NCBI RefSeq assembly: GCF_001552155.1
Contig: NZ_BCQQ01000058.1
Coordinates: forward strand, 1 to 40,885
Source of the DNA: Actinomadura formosensis NBRC 14204
GTDB lineage: Bacteria; Actinomycetota; Actinomycetes; Streptosporangiales; Streptosporangiaceae
Reading direction: 5' to 3'
DNA: 40,885 nucleotides
The notes under the pieces are model-generated. The model made no database searches and was not told where the DNA came from. It saw only the letters and a program-made list of their open reading frames with translations. The stretch's first letter is position 1. Every line of letters starts with the position of its first letter. Made by a program: the position numbers and the translations under genes. Positions 9,357 through 16,577 of the stretch are shown in pieces.

Positions 9357-9439
9357 GGGCGGGTGGCGGAACGGCAGACGCGCACGGTTCAGGTCCGTGT
9401 GTCCGAAAGGATGTGAGGGTTCAAATCCCTCCTCGCCCA
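9357..9439 (+). tRNA. tRNA-Leu (anticodon CAG)
   Basis: An 83-nt class II tRNA. The 7-bp acceptor stem (GGGCGGG with CTCGCCC, including one G-U pair), the anticodon stem CACGG/CCGTG with loop TTCAGGT, a long variable arm, and the T stem GAGGG/CCCTC with loop TTCAAAT can all be drawn. The anticodon CAG lies at 9390-9392 and reads CUG leucine codons. The discriminator base is A. CCA is not encoded (the next bases are CTC), as is common in actinobacteria. A small ACCCG-GAAA-CGGGT hairpin lies just upstream in the leader. Confidence 0.95.
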
Positions 9440-9482
9440 CTCGGGGGTACAGACGAAAGTCGTAGCCCCACAGTGACGGAAC

Positions 9483-9520
9483 GACCCCGGAGCAGGCAAG
9501 CTCCGGGGTCTTTGTCGTTA
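9483..9520 (+). terminator. Intrinsic terminator after tRNA-Leu
   Basis: An 11-bp perfect stem (GACCCCGGAGC with GCTCCGGGGTC) with a 6-nt loop is followed by TTTGTCGTT. It lies 44 nt after the tRNA end and is a convincing terminator for the tRNA transcript. Confidence 0.85.
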
Positions 9521-9777
9521 CGGAGGCAAGTCTTCTGCGACCGTAGGGGCCGAAGAGGTAGACGCGCAGCAGAGCGTCCCGGCCCTCGGGTCCGGTTTGT
9601 GGTGGTGCGCCGGCGTCGTGAGCGCCGGCGGCTCAGGCTGCGGGCGGGGTGATGTGCCCGGTGGGTGTCCAGGTGGAGTCCACCGGGTTCGGTGAAGTCC
9701 TTGATGAGAACGCCGTCGCTGGCGCGGTTGCGGACTACGGCTTGTCCCATGACTGTGGAGACCGGGTCGAGCGAAAC

Positions 9778-10033
9778 GTTGAACTGGCTCTGCCCGCCGG
9801 GCCGTTTCAGGTAGATCACCAGCTGCCGTGCCGCGCGCAGCGCGACGTCCTGCCCGTGGTCGTCGGCGACCAGCGCGAGTGCCAGGTCCAGGCACGCGCT
9901 CGGCCCGGCGCCCGTCCACACGTCGCCGTCGCGGATGAAGACCGGGTCGGCGTCACCACGGTGTCGGGTACTCGGCGGCGAGCTGGTCGGCGGTGGACCA
10001 GTGCGTCGTAGCCGGCCTCCGAGCGGCCGATTC
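9778..10033 (-). pseudogene. Remnant of a GlxA-type (DJ-1/PfpI-AraC) regulator
   Basis: Read on the minus strand, this stretch gives pieces of the DJ-1/PfpI-like domain of GlxA-family regulators in different frames. About 10033-9975 reads RPATTHWSTADQLAAEYP. A shifted piece gives DTVVTP. Another frame reads DPVFIRDGDVWTGAG and continues as DLALALVADDHGQDVAL and QLVIYLKRPGGQSQFN to about 9778. Intact relatives have ATTHW-STADQLAAEYPD-VxVDPDPVFIRDGDVWTSAG in one frame, so at least two indels have broken it. The AraC DNA-binding half and the true N-terminus are missing; the upstream end runs into the start of the methyltransferase gene. The continuation past QSQFN (down to about 9655) does not resemble the family and I cannot assign it. 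No intact gene is visible between 9521 and 9777. Confidence 0.75.
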
Positions 10034-10049
10034 GTGGCAGAGTGGCGGG

Positions 10050-10784
10050 ATGCCTGGAGCGCGGTACGGGATGGATGCGCCCTACGGGTTCGGCTTCGTG
10101 GGCCTGGTCGTGCTGGGGTTCTGGGTGACCGGGCTGGTGATGGCGGTCACCGCCGATCTGGCCGCCGCGCTGCCCGCGCTGGTCTCCGGCACCCTGCTGG
10201 CGGGATGCCTGGCCCTGAGCCTGCACGCCACGCTGCGCGGCAAGTTCCTGGTCTGGCGGGACGTGCTGGACGAGCTGGACCTGCGTGGCGACGAACGGCT
10301 GCTCGACCTCGGCTGCGGACGCGGCGCCGTCCTGTTGGCCGCCGCCCGGCACCTCCCGCAGGGCCGGGCGGTCGGCGTGGACCTGTGGCGCGGACGGGAC
10401 CAGTCCGGCAACACCCCGGCGGCGACCCTGCGCAACGCCCGCGCCGAAGGCGTCGCCGACCGCGTCCACGTGCAAGGGGGTGACCTGCGCAGACTCCCGT
10501 ACGCGGAGGCAAGCTTCGACCTGGTCGTGTCCAGCCTGACGGTGCACACCATCTTCGGCGCGGAAGCCCGCGCCCAAGCGATCGCCGAGGCGTACCGGGT
10601 GCTGCGGCCGGGCGGCCGCCTGCTGATCGCCGACCTGGCGCGGACCCCCCGCGAATACGCTGCGGTGCTGGCCCGGCTGAACGCCCAGGACATCCGCGTG
10701 CGCGGCCTCGGCTGGCGCGCGTGGTGGGGCAGTCCGTGGGTCCCGACACGCCTGCTCACCGCCCGCAAACCAGCCACCCCCTGA
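10050..10784 (+). CDS. Class I SAM-dependent methyltransferase, membrane-anchored
   Basis: The protein has 244 residues. The first 50 residues hold two hydrophobic segments, and the rest is a Rossmann-fold methyltransferase: LLDLGCGRGAVLL (motif I), VGVDLW (acidic end of strand 2), GDLRRLPYAEASFDLVVSS (motif III/IV) and YRVLRPGGRLLIADL (post-motif). The substrate cannot be read from the sequence. Motif order and PGG loop are those of small-molecule or ubiquinone/menaquinone-type methyltransferases. I use the ATG at 10050 because the membrane segments start right after it; an upstream in-frame ATG at 9993 lies inside the GlxA remnant. No operon partner is visible, as pseudogenes lie on both sides. 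Confidence 0.88.
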   Translation: MPGARYGMDAPYGFGFVGLVVLGFWVTGLVMAVTADLAAALPALVSGTLLAGCLALSLHATLRGKFLVWRDVLDELDLRGDERLLDLGCGRGAVLLAAARHLPQGRAVGVDLWRGRDQSGNTPAATLRNARAEGVADRVHVQGGDLRRLPYAEASFDLVVSSLTVHTIFGAEARAQAIAEAYRVLRPGGRLLIADLARTPREYAAVLARLNAQDIRVRGLGWRAWWGSPWVPTRLLTARKPATP

Positions 10785-10913
10785 ACACACCTACCGGCAC
10801 GATCCAGGCGCCATGGTCACCTGGCGTCCGACGAGCACCCTCGATTACAGTGAGTAGCCAGACGTGTGTTTTATGGCTCCGGGAGGTCGTCCTCCGTCTC
10901 AAGGGAGGTCGAC

Positions 10914-11556
10914 ATGGACGTGCGCGAGGACATGAGGGAGGCGCGTCAGCAGGAGGTGCTGCTGACGCTGATCGTGCCGTTGCGGCGGCGGATGAGCGCG
11001 CAGGGGTGAGTCACACTCAGGTCGCGCTCCGGCTCCGGCGCGACCGGTCCAGGATCTCGCGGGCGCTGTTGGGGCGTCAGGTGCCGTCGCTGCATTTGAT
11101 CGTGGCCATGGCCTAGGTGCTCGGCGTGGACGTCACCGAGACCAGGGAGCTCTGGCAACAGGCGGACGTGGTGCGGCGGGCCGGCCGGACATGCCAGGCG
11201 AACGACGGACCGCCGTGGGATCTGGACAGCTACCTCTCGATGCTGCAGGCACTTCGCGATCTGTTGGCTAGCCGTGGCCTTTCGCAGCGTGCGGTGGTGC
11301 GCCAGGACGAGAGCCGGCGTCTGAGGCCGTCCAATGTCAGCGCGGTGCTGCGGGGGAGCGGACAGCTCGCCGGGCTGTCGTGTTGACGATCGTGCGTGCC
11401 TGCGGTGCCGATGGCCAGGAGGTGGAGGCATGCGAGGCCGCGTGGTGGCGGTTCGGATATCCCTATCAGGTCGCGCAGCGGCAGAACCGGCTGGACGGGC
11501 TGAGGTGCGGGACCTTCCGACGGGTGATGCAGGAACTGGCTCGGTCATCGCGGTAA
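10914..11556 (+). pseudogene. Broken regulator with two helix-turn-helix domains
   Basis: A good ribosome site (AGGGAGG at 10902-10908) precedes an ATG at 10914, but the frame (MDVREDMREARQQEVL...) stops after 31 codons. The coding sense continues in a second frame (VSHTQVALRLRRDRSRISRA..., an XRE-like HTH), meets an in-frame TAG at 11114-11116, and goes on through a second HTH (LRDLLASRGLSQRAVVRQ) to 11386. It then moves to a third frame from 11380 (VLTIVRACGADGQEV ... AAWWRFGYPYQVAQRQ) and ends at 11556. Both frame changes equal the loss of one base. Joined together, the pieces give about 210 residues resembling actinobacterial duplicated-HTH regulators. With three lesions I call it dead. 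Only the short second piece could still be translated. Confidence 0.8.
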
Positions 11557-11803
11557 GGGGCGGCGACAGGCGGGAGCGGTTCAGGGGCGGAGCCGTGGAT
11601 GACCCCGGGGACGGACGGCTGTACCGACTGGGTCAGCAGGGCTGCAGACCCGGCAAGGCCCACAAGATCCGAGTCAGCCCGCGTGTGCCTCTCACCAGAC
11701 CCGAGAGAGGTGAAAGATGATCTTGCGTAGCGTGGAATCCCGCGGAGCGGGACCTCACGTTGCCGCTGGTCAGGGAGTTTCGTCGGTAGCCCACTCGGAG
11801 TTG

Positions 11804-11841
11804 GGAGTGGTGTGCCCGCGGAGAGCGCGGGCTGCCACTCC
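11804..11841. terminator. Two-tier hairpin, terminator-like
   Basis: GGAGTGG (11804-11810) pairs with CCACTCC (11835-11841), and inside it GCCCGCG (11814-11820) pairs with CGCGGGC (11826-11832), with a small internal loop between the tiers. TTCGTCGTGTTT follows on the plus strand. It may terminate the dead regulator transcript or be part of the adjoining repeat. Confidence 0.5.
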
Positions 11842-11855
11842 TTCGTCGTGTTTGC

Positions 11856-11930
11856 CTGGGGGGGCGCCCCCCAGACCCCCGATGTGGGGGCTTCGCCCCC
11901 ACGCCCCCGGGCGCTCGCTGCGCTCACTTT
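11856..11930. repeat. GC-rich REP-like intergenic repeat
   Basis: Two hairpins stand back to back: CTGGGGGG/CCCCCCAG (11856-11874) and GTGGGGGC-TTC-GCCCCCAC (11884-11902). A GCGCTC-GCT-GCGCTC direct repeat follows at about 11911-11926. This arrangement is of the type seen as dispersed intergenic repeats in high-GC actinomycetes. Only one copy is visible in this window, so its repetitive nature is inferred from familiarity with the pattern. Confidence 0.5.
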
Positions 11931-12044
11931 GGTGGGACGGCATGTCTGGGCACCGCTGTGTTTCCAACTTCCTGCAGCTTAGCGGCTTGTGTGGGGCTTG
12001 CCAGTGGGGGTGCGTCGGCTGTCTGGTGTCAGAGTAATGTCTTG

Positions 12045-12090
12045 TGACGTCATTATGGTGCTTGACCTGACGTCACTGTGACGTCATAGT
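12045..12090 (+). promoter_or_regulatory. Promoter with three TGACGTCA operators
   Basis: Perfect TGACGTCA palindromes lie at 12045-12052, 12068-12075 and 12079-12086. The last two are 11 bp apart (one helical turn) and the first two are 23 bp apart (about two turns). A TTGACC -35 element (12062-12067) and a CATAGT -10 element (12085-12090) with a 17-bp spacer enclose or touch the second and third sites. Transcription would start close to the ATG at 12097, suggesting a leaderless mRNA and direct occlusion of RNA polymerase by the bound regulator. The obvious candidate regulator is the ribbon-helix-helix protein encoded immediately downstream. Confidence 0.7.
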
Positions 12091-12096
12091 TGGGGC

Positions 12097-12615
12097 ATGG
12101 ACCTGATGCCGTACGTGGAGAACCTTCGCCGTGAGCTTGCGGTCGCGGCCGAGGCGGGGGGGCCGGACGCTCGTGCGCTGGCCGAGCGTCTCACCGGCGC
12201 TCTGGAATCGGCCGCCAGGCTCACCTTGCTGGAGGCGTTGTCGGCGGCGGCGGACGAGATCACCCGTGATCTCGCGCCGGGGTCGGTCGACGTGCGGCTG
12301 CGCGGCGGCGACCCGGCGTTCGTGGTGACGCCGCCGGAGCCGTCCTCGGAAGGCCCCGGCGGCGGCAGGGCGGAGACCGCGCCCGGGACTCCGCCGCCGG
12401 CCGCCGAGGAGGGCGGCACCGCGCGGATGACCCTGCGGCTTCCCGAGCACCTCAAGCTGCGCGTGGAGGAGGCGGCCGGCCGGCAGGGGATCTCGGTCAA
12501 CGCCTGGCTGGTCCGCGCCATCTCCGCCGCGTTCGAGCCCGGTGCCGGGAGCCGCGCCGCCGACCGGCCGCAGCAGTCCCAGAGCGGGCGCGACTACACC
12601 GGCTGGGTGCGCTGA
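12097..12615 (+). CDS. Ribbon-helix-helix protein, likely autoregulator
   Basis: The protein has 172 residues. The N-terminal half (1-75) is mainly helical and ends in a strand-like SVDVRLRGGDPAFVV segment. A Pro/Gly/Glu-rich linker (80-107) follows, and residues 109-147 form a ribbon-helix-helix fold of the Arc/HicB-antitoxin type (ARMTLRLPEHLKLRVEEAA ... GISVNAWLVRAIS). A toxin partner is not present; the next genes are a DUF4097 protein and an ABC exporter. The ATG lies 6 nt after a -10-like hexamer and has only GGGG before it, so it is probably translated leaderless. The triple palindrome upstream suggests that it represses its own operon. Fold identity is good; the role is inferred. Confidence 0.85.
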   Translation: MDLMPYVENLRRELAVAAEAGGPDARALAERLTGALESAARLTLLEALSAAADEITRDLAPGSVDVRLRGGDPAFVVTPPEPSSEGPGGGRAETAPGTPPPAAEEGGTARMTLRLPEHLKLRVEEAAGRQGISVNAWLVRAISAAFEPGAGSRAADRPQQSQSGRDYTGWVR

Positions 12616-12695
12616 CAGCACCGCCACTCTCCACCACTCCTTCGCCCGGCCCCGAGGCCGGGATGTGCCACCGGACCCATGAGGAGGGCTCCGCC

Positions 12696-13541
12696 ATGCC
12701 TGCTTTCGACACCCCCGAACCGATCACCTTGGACATCGACGTCTATGTCGGCCAGGTGAGGGTCAACGCCGGCGACCGCGCCGACACCGTCGTGGAGGTG
12801 CGGCCGAGCGACCCGTCCGCCGACGCGAGCGTGCAGGCCGCCGAACAGACGATCGTGCAGTTCTCGGGCGGCCGGCTGCTGGTCAAGGGCCCCAAGCCCA
12901 AGGGGCTCGCGCACCTGCGCTCCTGGCGCGGCTCCATCGACGTGACCGTCGGCTTGCCGGCCGGGTCCCGCGTCGAGGCCAAGGTCGCCGCGGACTTCAT
13001 CGCCACCGGCACGCTCGGCGAGACCGTCCTGCGCAGCCTGAACGGCGACGTCCGCCTGGAGAAGACCGGTCCGCTGGAGGCCAAGGCGTCCGTCGGCGAC
13101 ATCTCCGTGGACCTGGTGGCCGGGGCAGCCGAGGTGACCGCCTCCACCGGGGCGATCCGGATCGGCGCCATCGACGGCCCCGGCACGGTGAAGAACTCCA
13201 CCGGTGCCGTCACGATCGGCGAGGTGACCGGCGATCTGCAGGTGAAGACCGGCATCGGTGACATCACCATCGACCGCGTGCCGGCCGACATCACCGCCAG
13301 GACCGCGCACGGCAGGATCCGGATCGGTTCGGCGGTGAGCGGCACCGTCCGCATAGAGGGCGGCCACGGCAAGGTCGACATCGGCATCCCCGAGGGCACG
13401 GCCGCCTGGCTGGACGTCCACTCCAAGCACGGCGTCGTACGCAACGCCCTCACCTCCGCAGAAGGCCCCGAGGACACCGACACGGTCGTGGAGGTGCACG
13501 CGCACACCAACTGGGGCGACATCGACATCCACCGGTCCTGA
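12696..13541 (+). CDS. DUF4097 family beta-helix protein
   Basis: The protein has 281 residues of the DUF4097 (adhesin-like) type. Repeating short strands with Gly and Asp turns recur across residues 80-270 (GDVRLEKTG, GDISVDLVAG, GAIRIGAIDG, GDITIDRV, GKVDIGIP, GDIDIHRS), the signature of a right-handed beta-helix. No signal peptide or membrane helix is seen, so it is probably cytoplasmic. In actinobacteria such genes commonly accompany ABC exporters and small regulators, as here; the molecular role is unknown. I choose the ATG at 12696, which has GGAGG about 9 nt upstream, rather than the ATG at 12663. A CCCGGCC/GGCCGGG hairpin at 12645-12662 lies between it and the RHH gene and could trim distal expression. 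Confidence 0.85.
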   Translation: MPAFDTPEPITLDIDVYVGQVRVNAGDRADTVVEVRPSDPSADASVQAAEQTIVQFSGGRLLVKGPKPKGLAHLRSWRGSIDVTVGLPAGSRVEAKVAADFIATGTLGETVLRSLNGDVRLEKTGPLEAKASVGDISVDLVAGAAEVTASTGAIRIGAIDGPGTVKNSTGAVTIGEVTGDLQVKTGIGDITIDRVPADITARTAHGRIRIGSAVSGTVRIEGGHGKVDIGIPEGTAAWLDVHSKHGVVRNALTSAEGPEDTDTVVEVHAHTNWGDIDIHRS

Positions 13542-13569
13542 TCCCCGAACACCAGCAAGGGAGCCCCTC

Positions 13570-14544
13570 ATGAGTGACGCGATCACGGCTGAAGGACTGG
13601 TCAAGAGATACGGCGAGGTGACGGCCCTGGACGGGCTGAGCTTCTCCGTCCCGCAGGGGACGGTGCTCGCCCTGCTCGGCCCGAACGGGGCCGGAAAAAC
13701 CACGGCGGTGCGGGTGCTGACCACGCTGCTCCCACCGGACGGCGGCCGCGCCACCGTCGCCGGATGCGACGTCACCCGTGACGCCCGGCGGCTGCGCTCG
13801 TACATCGGGCTGTCCGGCCAGTACGCCGCCGTCGACGAGCACCTCACCGGCGCCGAGAACCTGGAGATGGTCGGACGGCTGTACCACCTGGGCGTCAAGC
13901 GCAGCAAGGCCCGCGCTCGCGAGCTGCTCGAACGCTTCGACCTCACCGGCGCCGCGGACCGTCCGGTGAAGGGCTACTCCGGCGGTATGCGCCGCCGCAT
14001 CGACCTCGCCGGTGCCCTGGTCGCCGACCCGCCGGTGCTGTTCCTGGACGAACCCACCACAGGTCTGGACCCCCGCGCCCGCGCCGCGCTGTGGGACACC
14101 ATCTCCGAACTCGTCGCGGGCGGCAGCACACTGCTGCTGACCACCCAGTACATGGAGGAGGCCGACCGGCTTGCCGACCAGATCATGGTGGTCGACCACG
14201 GCCGCGCCATCGCCCGCGGCACCGCCGACGAACTCAAGGACCAGGTCGGCGGCAACCGCATCGAGCTGACCGTGACCGGCGCCGCCGAACTGGAGACCGC
14301 CCGGCGGACGCTCGCCTGGGTCGCCGTCGGCGCCATGCGGACCGTGCCGGAGTCGCTGCGGATCACCGTCCCGGTCACCGGCGGGCCGGAGGCGCTCCGC
14401 GAGGTCCTCGGCCGGCTGGCCGACGAGGGCGTCCGGGTGCGGGACGCCGGGCTGCGGCGGCCGACCCTCGACGACGTCTACCTCACCCTGACCGGACGCC
14501 AGGCGCCCGGCGCCGAAGAGCAGGTCCAGGAGGCCGCCCGATGA
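13570..14544 (+). CDS. DrrA-type ABC transporter ATP-binding protein
   Basis: This is the ATPase subunit of a drug- or lipid-export ABC transporter of the daunorubicin-resistance (DrrA) family. Walker A is GPNGAGKT (37-44), the signature is YSGGM (136-140), and Walker B is VLFLDEP with Asp160 and Glu161, followed by a TTQYMEEAD H-loop region. The C-terminal 90 residues (VTGAAELETARRTL ... LDDVYLTLTG) are the DrrA-type extension. The length of 324 residues is normal. It shares ATGA with the downstream permease gene, so the two subunits are coupled. The exported substrate cannot be deduced. Co-transcription with the RHH and DUF4097 genes is likely because spacing is short and all lie on one strand. 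Confidence 0.94.
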   Translation: MSDAITAEGLVKRYGEVTALDGLSFSVPQGTVLALLGPNGAGKTTAVRVLTTLLPPDGGRATVAGCDVTRDARRLRSYIGLSGQYAAVDEHLTGAENLEMVGRLYHLGVKRSKARARELLERFDLTGAADRPVKGYSGGMRRRIDLAGALVADPPVLFLDEPTTGLDPRARAALWDTISELVAGGSTLLLTTQYMEEADRLADQIMVVDHGRAIARGTADELKDQVGGNRIELTVTGAAELETARRTLAWVAVGAMRTVPESLRITVPVTGGPEALREVLGRLADEGVRVRDAGLRRPTLDDVYLTLTGRQAPGAEEQVQEAAR

Positions 14545-15344
14545 ACGCGCTCACCATGCCCGTCGCCGACGGCTGGACCATCGCCAGGCGCAACACCCTG
14601 AAGATCAGGCGGTCACCGGACCTGCTCGGTGCCGCGATCATGTTCCCGATCGTGTTCGTGCTGATGTTCGCCTACGTCTTCGGCAGCGTCATCGACGTCC
14701 CGGGGATGTCGTACCGGGAGTTCCTGCTCCCCGGCATCTTCGTCCAGGCCGTGATCATGAGCGCGCAGATCACCGGCTACACGCTGACCCTGGACCTGCA
14801 GAAGGGCATCTTCGACCGGTTCCGCTCGCTGCCCATGGCCCCGTCCGCGGTACTGATCGGCCAGACCGTCAGCGACCTGCTGATGAACCTCGCCGGCCTG
14901 GTCGTCATGGCGGCGATGGGGCTGATCGTCGGCTGGCGCGTGCACACCTCGCCCTACGAGGCCGTCCTCGGCTTCGGTCTGCTGCTGCTGTTCGCCTACG
15001 CGTTCTCCTGGTTCACCGCGACCGTCGCGCTGGCCCTGCGCACCCCGGAGAGCTTCAACAACATCGCGACCATGGTCTCCTTCCCGCTGATGTTCATCTC
15101 CAACGCCTTCCTCGACAGCTCCGAACTGCCCACCCCGCTGCGCGTCGTCGCGGAATGGAACCCGGTCTCGACGTTCACCCAGGCCGCACGCGAGCTGTTC
15201 GGCAACACCAGCCCCGTGATGAGGACCTCGGACGCCTGGCCCATCCAGCACGCCATCCCGGCATCACTCCTCTGGATCGCCGTCATCCTGGTGGTGTTCG
15301 TCCCGCTGGCGACCCGTCTCTACAAGAAGGCGGTCAGTAGCTGA
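14541..15344 (+). CDS. DrrB-type ABC-2 permease
   Basis: This is the membrane subunit partnering the preceding ATPase. The protein has 267 residues with six hydrophobic segments (about 30-50, 70-90, 115-140, 145-170, 180-200, 235-255). It carries the ABC-2 features FDRFRSLPMAPSAVL after the second helix and NAFLDSSELPTPLRVVAEWNPVS near the end. I place the start at the ATG at 14541, which overlaps the ATPase stop and has GGAGG upstream. The longer open frame from 14091 lies wholly inside the ATPase gene and is a shadow. It ends just before a perfect 28-bp palindrome. Confidence 0.94.
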   Translation: MNALTMPVADGWTIARRNTLKIRRSPDLLGAAIMFPIVFVLMFAYVFGSVIDVPGMSYREFLLPGIFVQAVIMSAQITGYTLTLDLQKGIFDRFRSLPMAPSAVLIGQTVSDLLMNLAGLVVMAAMGLIVGWRVHTSPYEAVLGFGLLLLFAYAFSWFTATVALALRTPESFNNIATMVSFPLMFISNAFLDSSELPTPLRVVAEWNPVSTFTQAARELFGNTSPVMRTSDAWPIQHAIPASLLWIAVILVVFVPLATRLYKKAVSS

Positions 15345-15353
15345 CCATCGACG

Positions 15354-15381
15354 TCCTGGAGGGGGCCGGCCCCCTCCAGGA
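15354..15381. terminator. Perfect 28-bp palindrome, bidirectional terminator
   Basis: TCCTGGAGGGGGCC is followed immediately by its exact reverse complement, with no loop bases. It lies between the convergent ends of the ABC permease (15344) and the site-2 protease (15387). It is probably a shared terminator. No U tract follows on either side. Confidence 0.65.
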
Positions 15382-15386
15382 GTGGC

Positions 15387-16577
15387 CTAGGTGCGGTGGT
15401 GTTTCTCGTGGGGGACCATCAGGTCGGCGCCGCGTGGGGGTGGGTACGGGTGGCTGCCGCGGAGGTCGCTGGTCTGCATCGTCCGGCTGATGTCGCTCGG
15501 GCTGACCAGACCCACGACCTGTCCGCCGGCGCCCAGCACGACGGCGCGGCCGTCGGTGCAGTCGGCCATGCGGGGCAGCAGGTCGGTCAGCGGATCGTCC
15601 GGGTGAGCGGTCGGGATCTGCTCGGGCGGGCAGGCGATGTCGAACAGGTGCAGCGTCGAACGCTGGTCGGGCGGGGTGGCGCGGATACGGTTCAGCGTCA
15701 CCAGGCCCGCCAGCCGGCCGTCCGTGATCAGCGGATACGTGGAGAAGCGGTGGGTGAGGACGACTTCGTCGATGAGGTTCTGCACCGTTTGATTCGCGTT
15801 CGCGACGACGGGGTCGGGTGTCATGACCTCGCCGACGCGTATGCCGTGCAGGGCGGCGTTGACGCGCGTCTGCTGCTCCTCCGCGCTGGCGGCGCCGACG
15901 ACGAAGAGGCCGATCAGGATCAGCCACAGGCCGCCGAATCCGGCGCCGACGACGAACTGGATGAAACCGAGAGCGATGAGGATCAGGCCGAAGGCGCGGC
16001 CCGCGCGGGCGGCGGTGATGGCGGCGGCGGTCCGGTCGCCGCGGCGCCACCACAGGAACGCGCGCAGGACCCGGCCGCCGTCCAGCGGTGCCGCGGGGAC
16101 CAGGTTGAACACCGCGAGGAGCCCGTTGATGCCGGCCAGGTAGGCGAGGGTCTCCACGCCGAGGCCGGGGCCGGTGATGGCGTGCGCCGCCACGGCCGCG
16201 GCGGCGAAGACCGCGCCCACGGCCAGGCTGGCGAGCGGTCCGACGGCGGCGATGCGCAGGTCGGCGCCCGCCGAGCGCGGCTCACCGCGAAGCTCGGCGA
16301 CGCCGCCGAGCAGCCACAGCGTGATGCCCGAGACCTCGATGCCGTTGCGGCGCGCGACGACCGCGTGCGCCAGCTCGTGGACCAGCAGCGACACCAGCAG
16401 CAGGATCGCGCTCACCGTCCCCGCCACCAGATAGGCCCAGGTGGCGAGGCCCGGCAGTACCTCCGGGAACCTGCCGAACGACAGCCCGAAGATCAGGATC
16501 GCGACGATCACGATCACGCTGAAGTTGATGCCGACCCTGATACCGGCGATATGGCCGAGCCGGATCGACTCCTTCAT
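15387..16577 (-). CDS. Site-2 protease family zinc metalloprotease with CBS pair
   Basis: This is an intramembrane M50 peptidase of the Rip3/SpoIVFB type. The HELAH zinc motif lies at residues 67-71 in a hydrophobic segment, and the second metal ligand motif NLVPAAPLDGGR lies at 158-169. About six membrane segments cover residues 18-235. The C-terminal part (about 245-375) holds two CBS motifs (VGEVMTPDPVVA ... YPLITDGRLAGLVTLNRI, and a second ending GQVVGLVSPSDISR), which usually sense adenylate nucleotides. The Pro/His-rich tail is variable. The likely job is regulated cleavage of a membrane protein such as an anti-sigma factor; the substrate is unknown. Length (396 residues) is typical for the CBS-fused subgroup. 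Confidence 0.92.
   Translation of the reverse strand: MKESIRLGHIAGIRVGINFSVIVIVAILIFGLSFGRFPEVLPGLATWAYLVAGTVSAILLLVSLLVHELAHAVVARRNGIEVSGITLWLLGGVAELRGEPRSAGADLRIAAVGPLASLAVGAVFAAAAVAAHAITGPGLGVETLAYLAGINGLLAVFNLVPAAPLDGGRVLRAFLWWRRGDRTAAAITAARAGRAFGLILIALGFIQFVVGAGFGGLWLILIGLFVVGAASAEEQQTRVNAALHGIRVGEVMTPDPVVANANQTVQNLIDEVVLTHRFSTYPLITDGRLAGLVTLNRIRATPPDQRSTLHLFDIACPPEQIPTAHPDDPLTDLLPRMADCTDGRAVVLGAGGQVVGLVSPSDISRTMQTSDLRGSHPYPPPRGADLMVPHEKHHRT

Larger units (their letters stand above)
11557..12044. other. Intergenic stretch with repeats, no supportable gene
   Basis: No coding sequence is convincing here. A small TCCCGC/GCGGGA hairpin lies near 11735-11753. The long hairpin at 11804-11841 and the GC-rich repeat at 11856-11930 are listed separately. 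The open frames seen on either strand are GC-driven and have no recognisable domain. Confidence 0.6.

Noticed and set aside
9357..9439. tRNA-Leu as a current attachment site
   Set aside because: I saw no second copy of the tRNA 3' end and no integrase gene in the window.
9421..9921. Treating the GlxA-like frame as a working gene
   Set aside because: It begins in the middle of the domain, upstream pieces are in other frames, and the C-terminal DNA-binding half is missing.
14091..15344. Longer start for the ABC permease
   Set aside because: The first 150 codons lie in the wrong frame inside the ATPase gene; the coupled ATG at 14541 fits the family.
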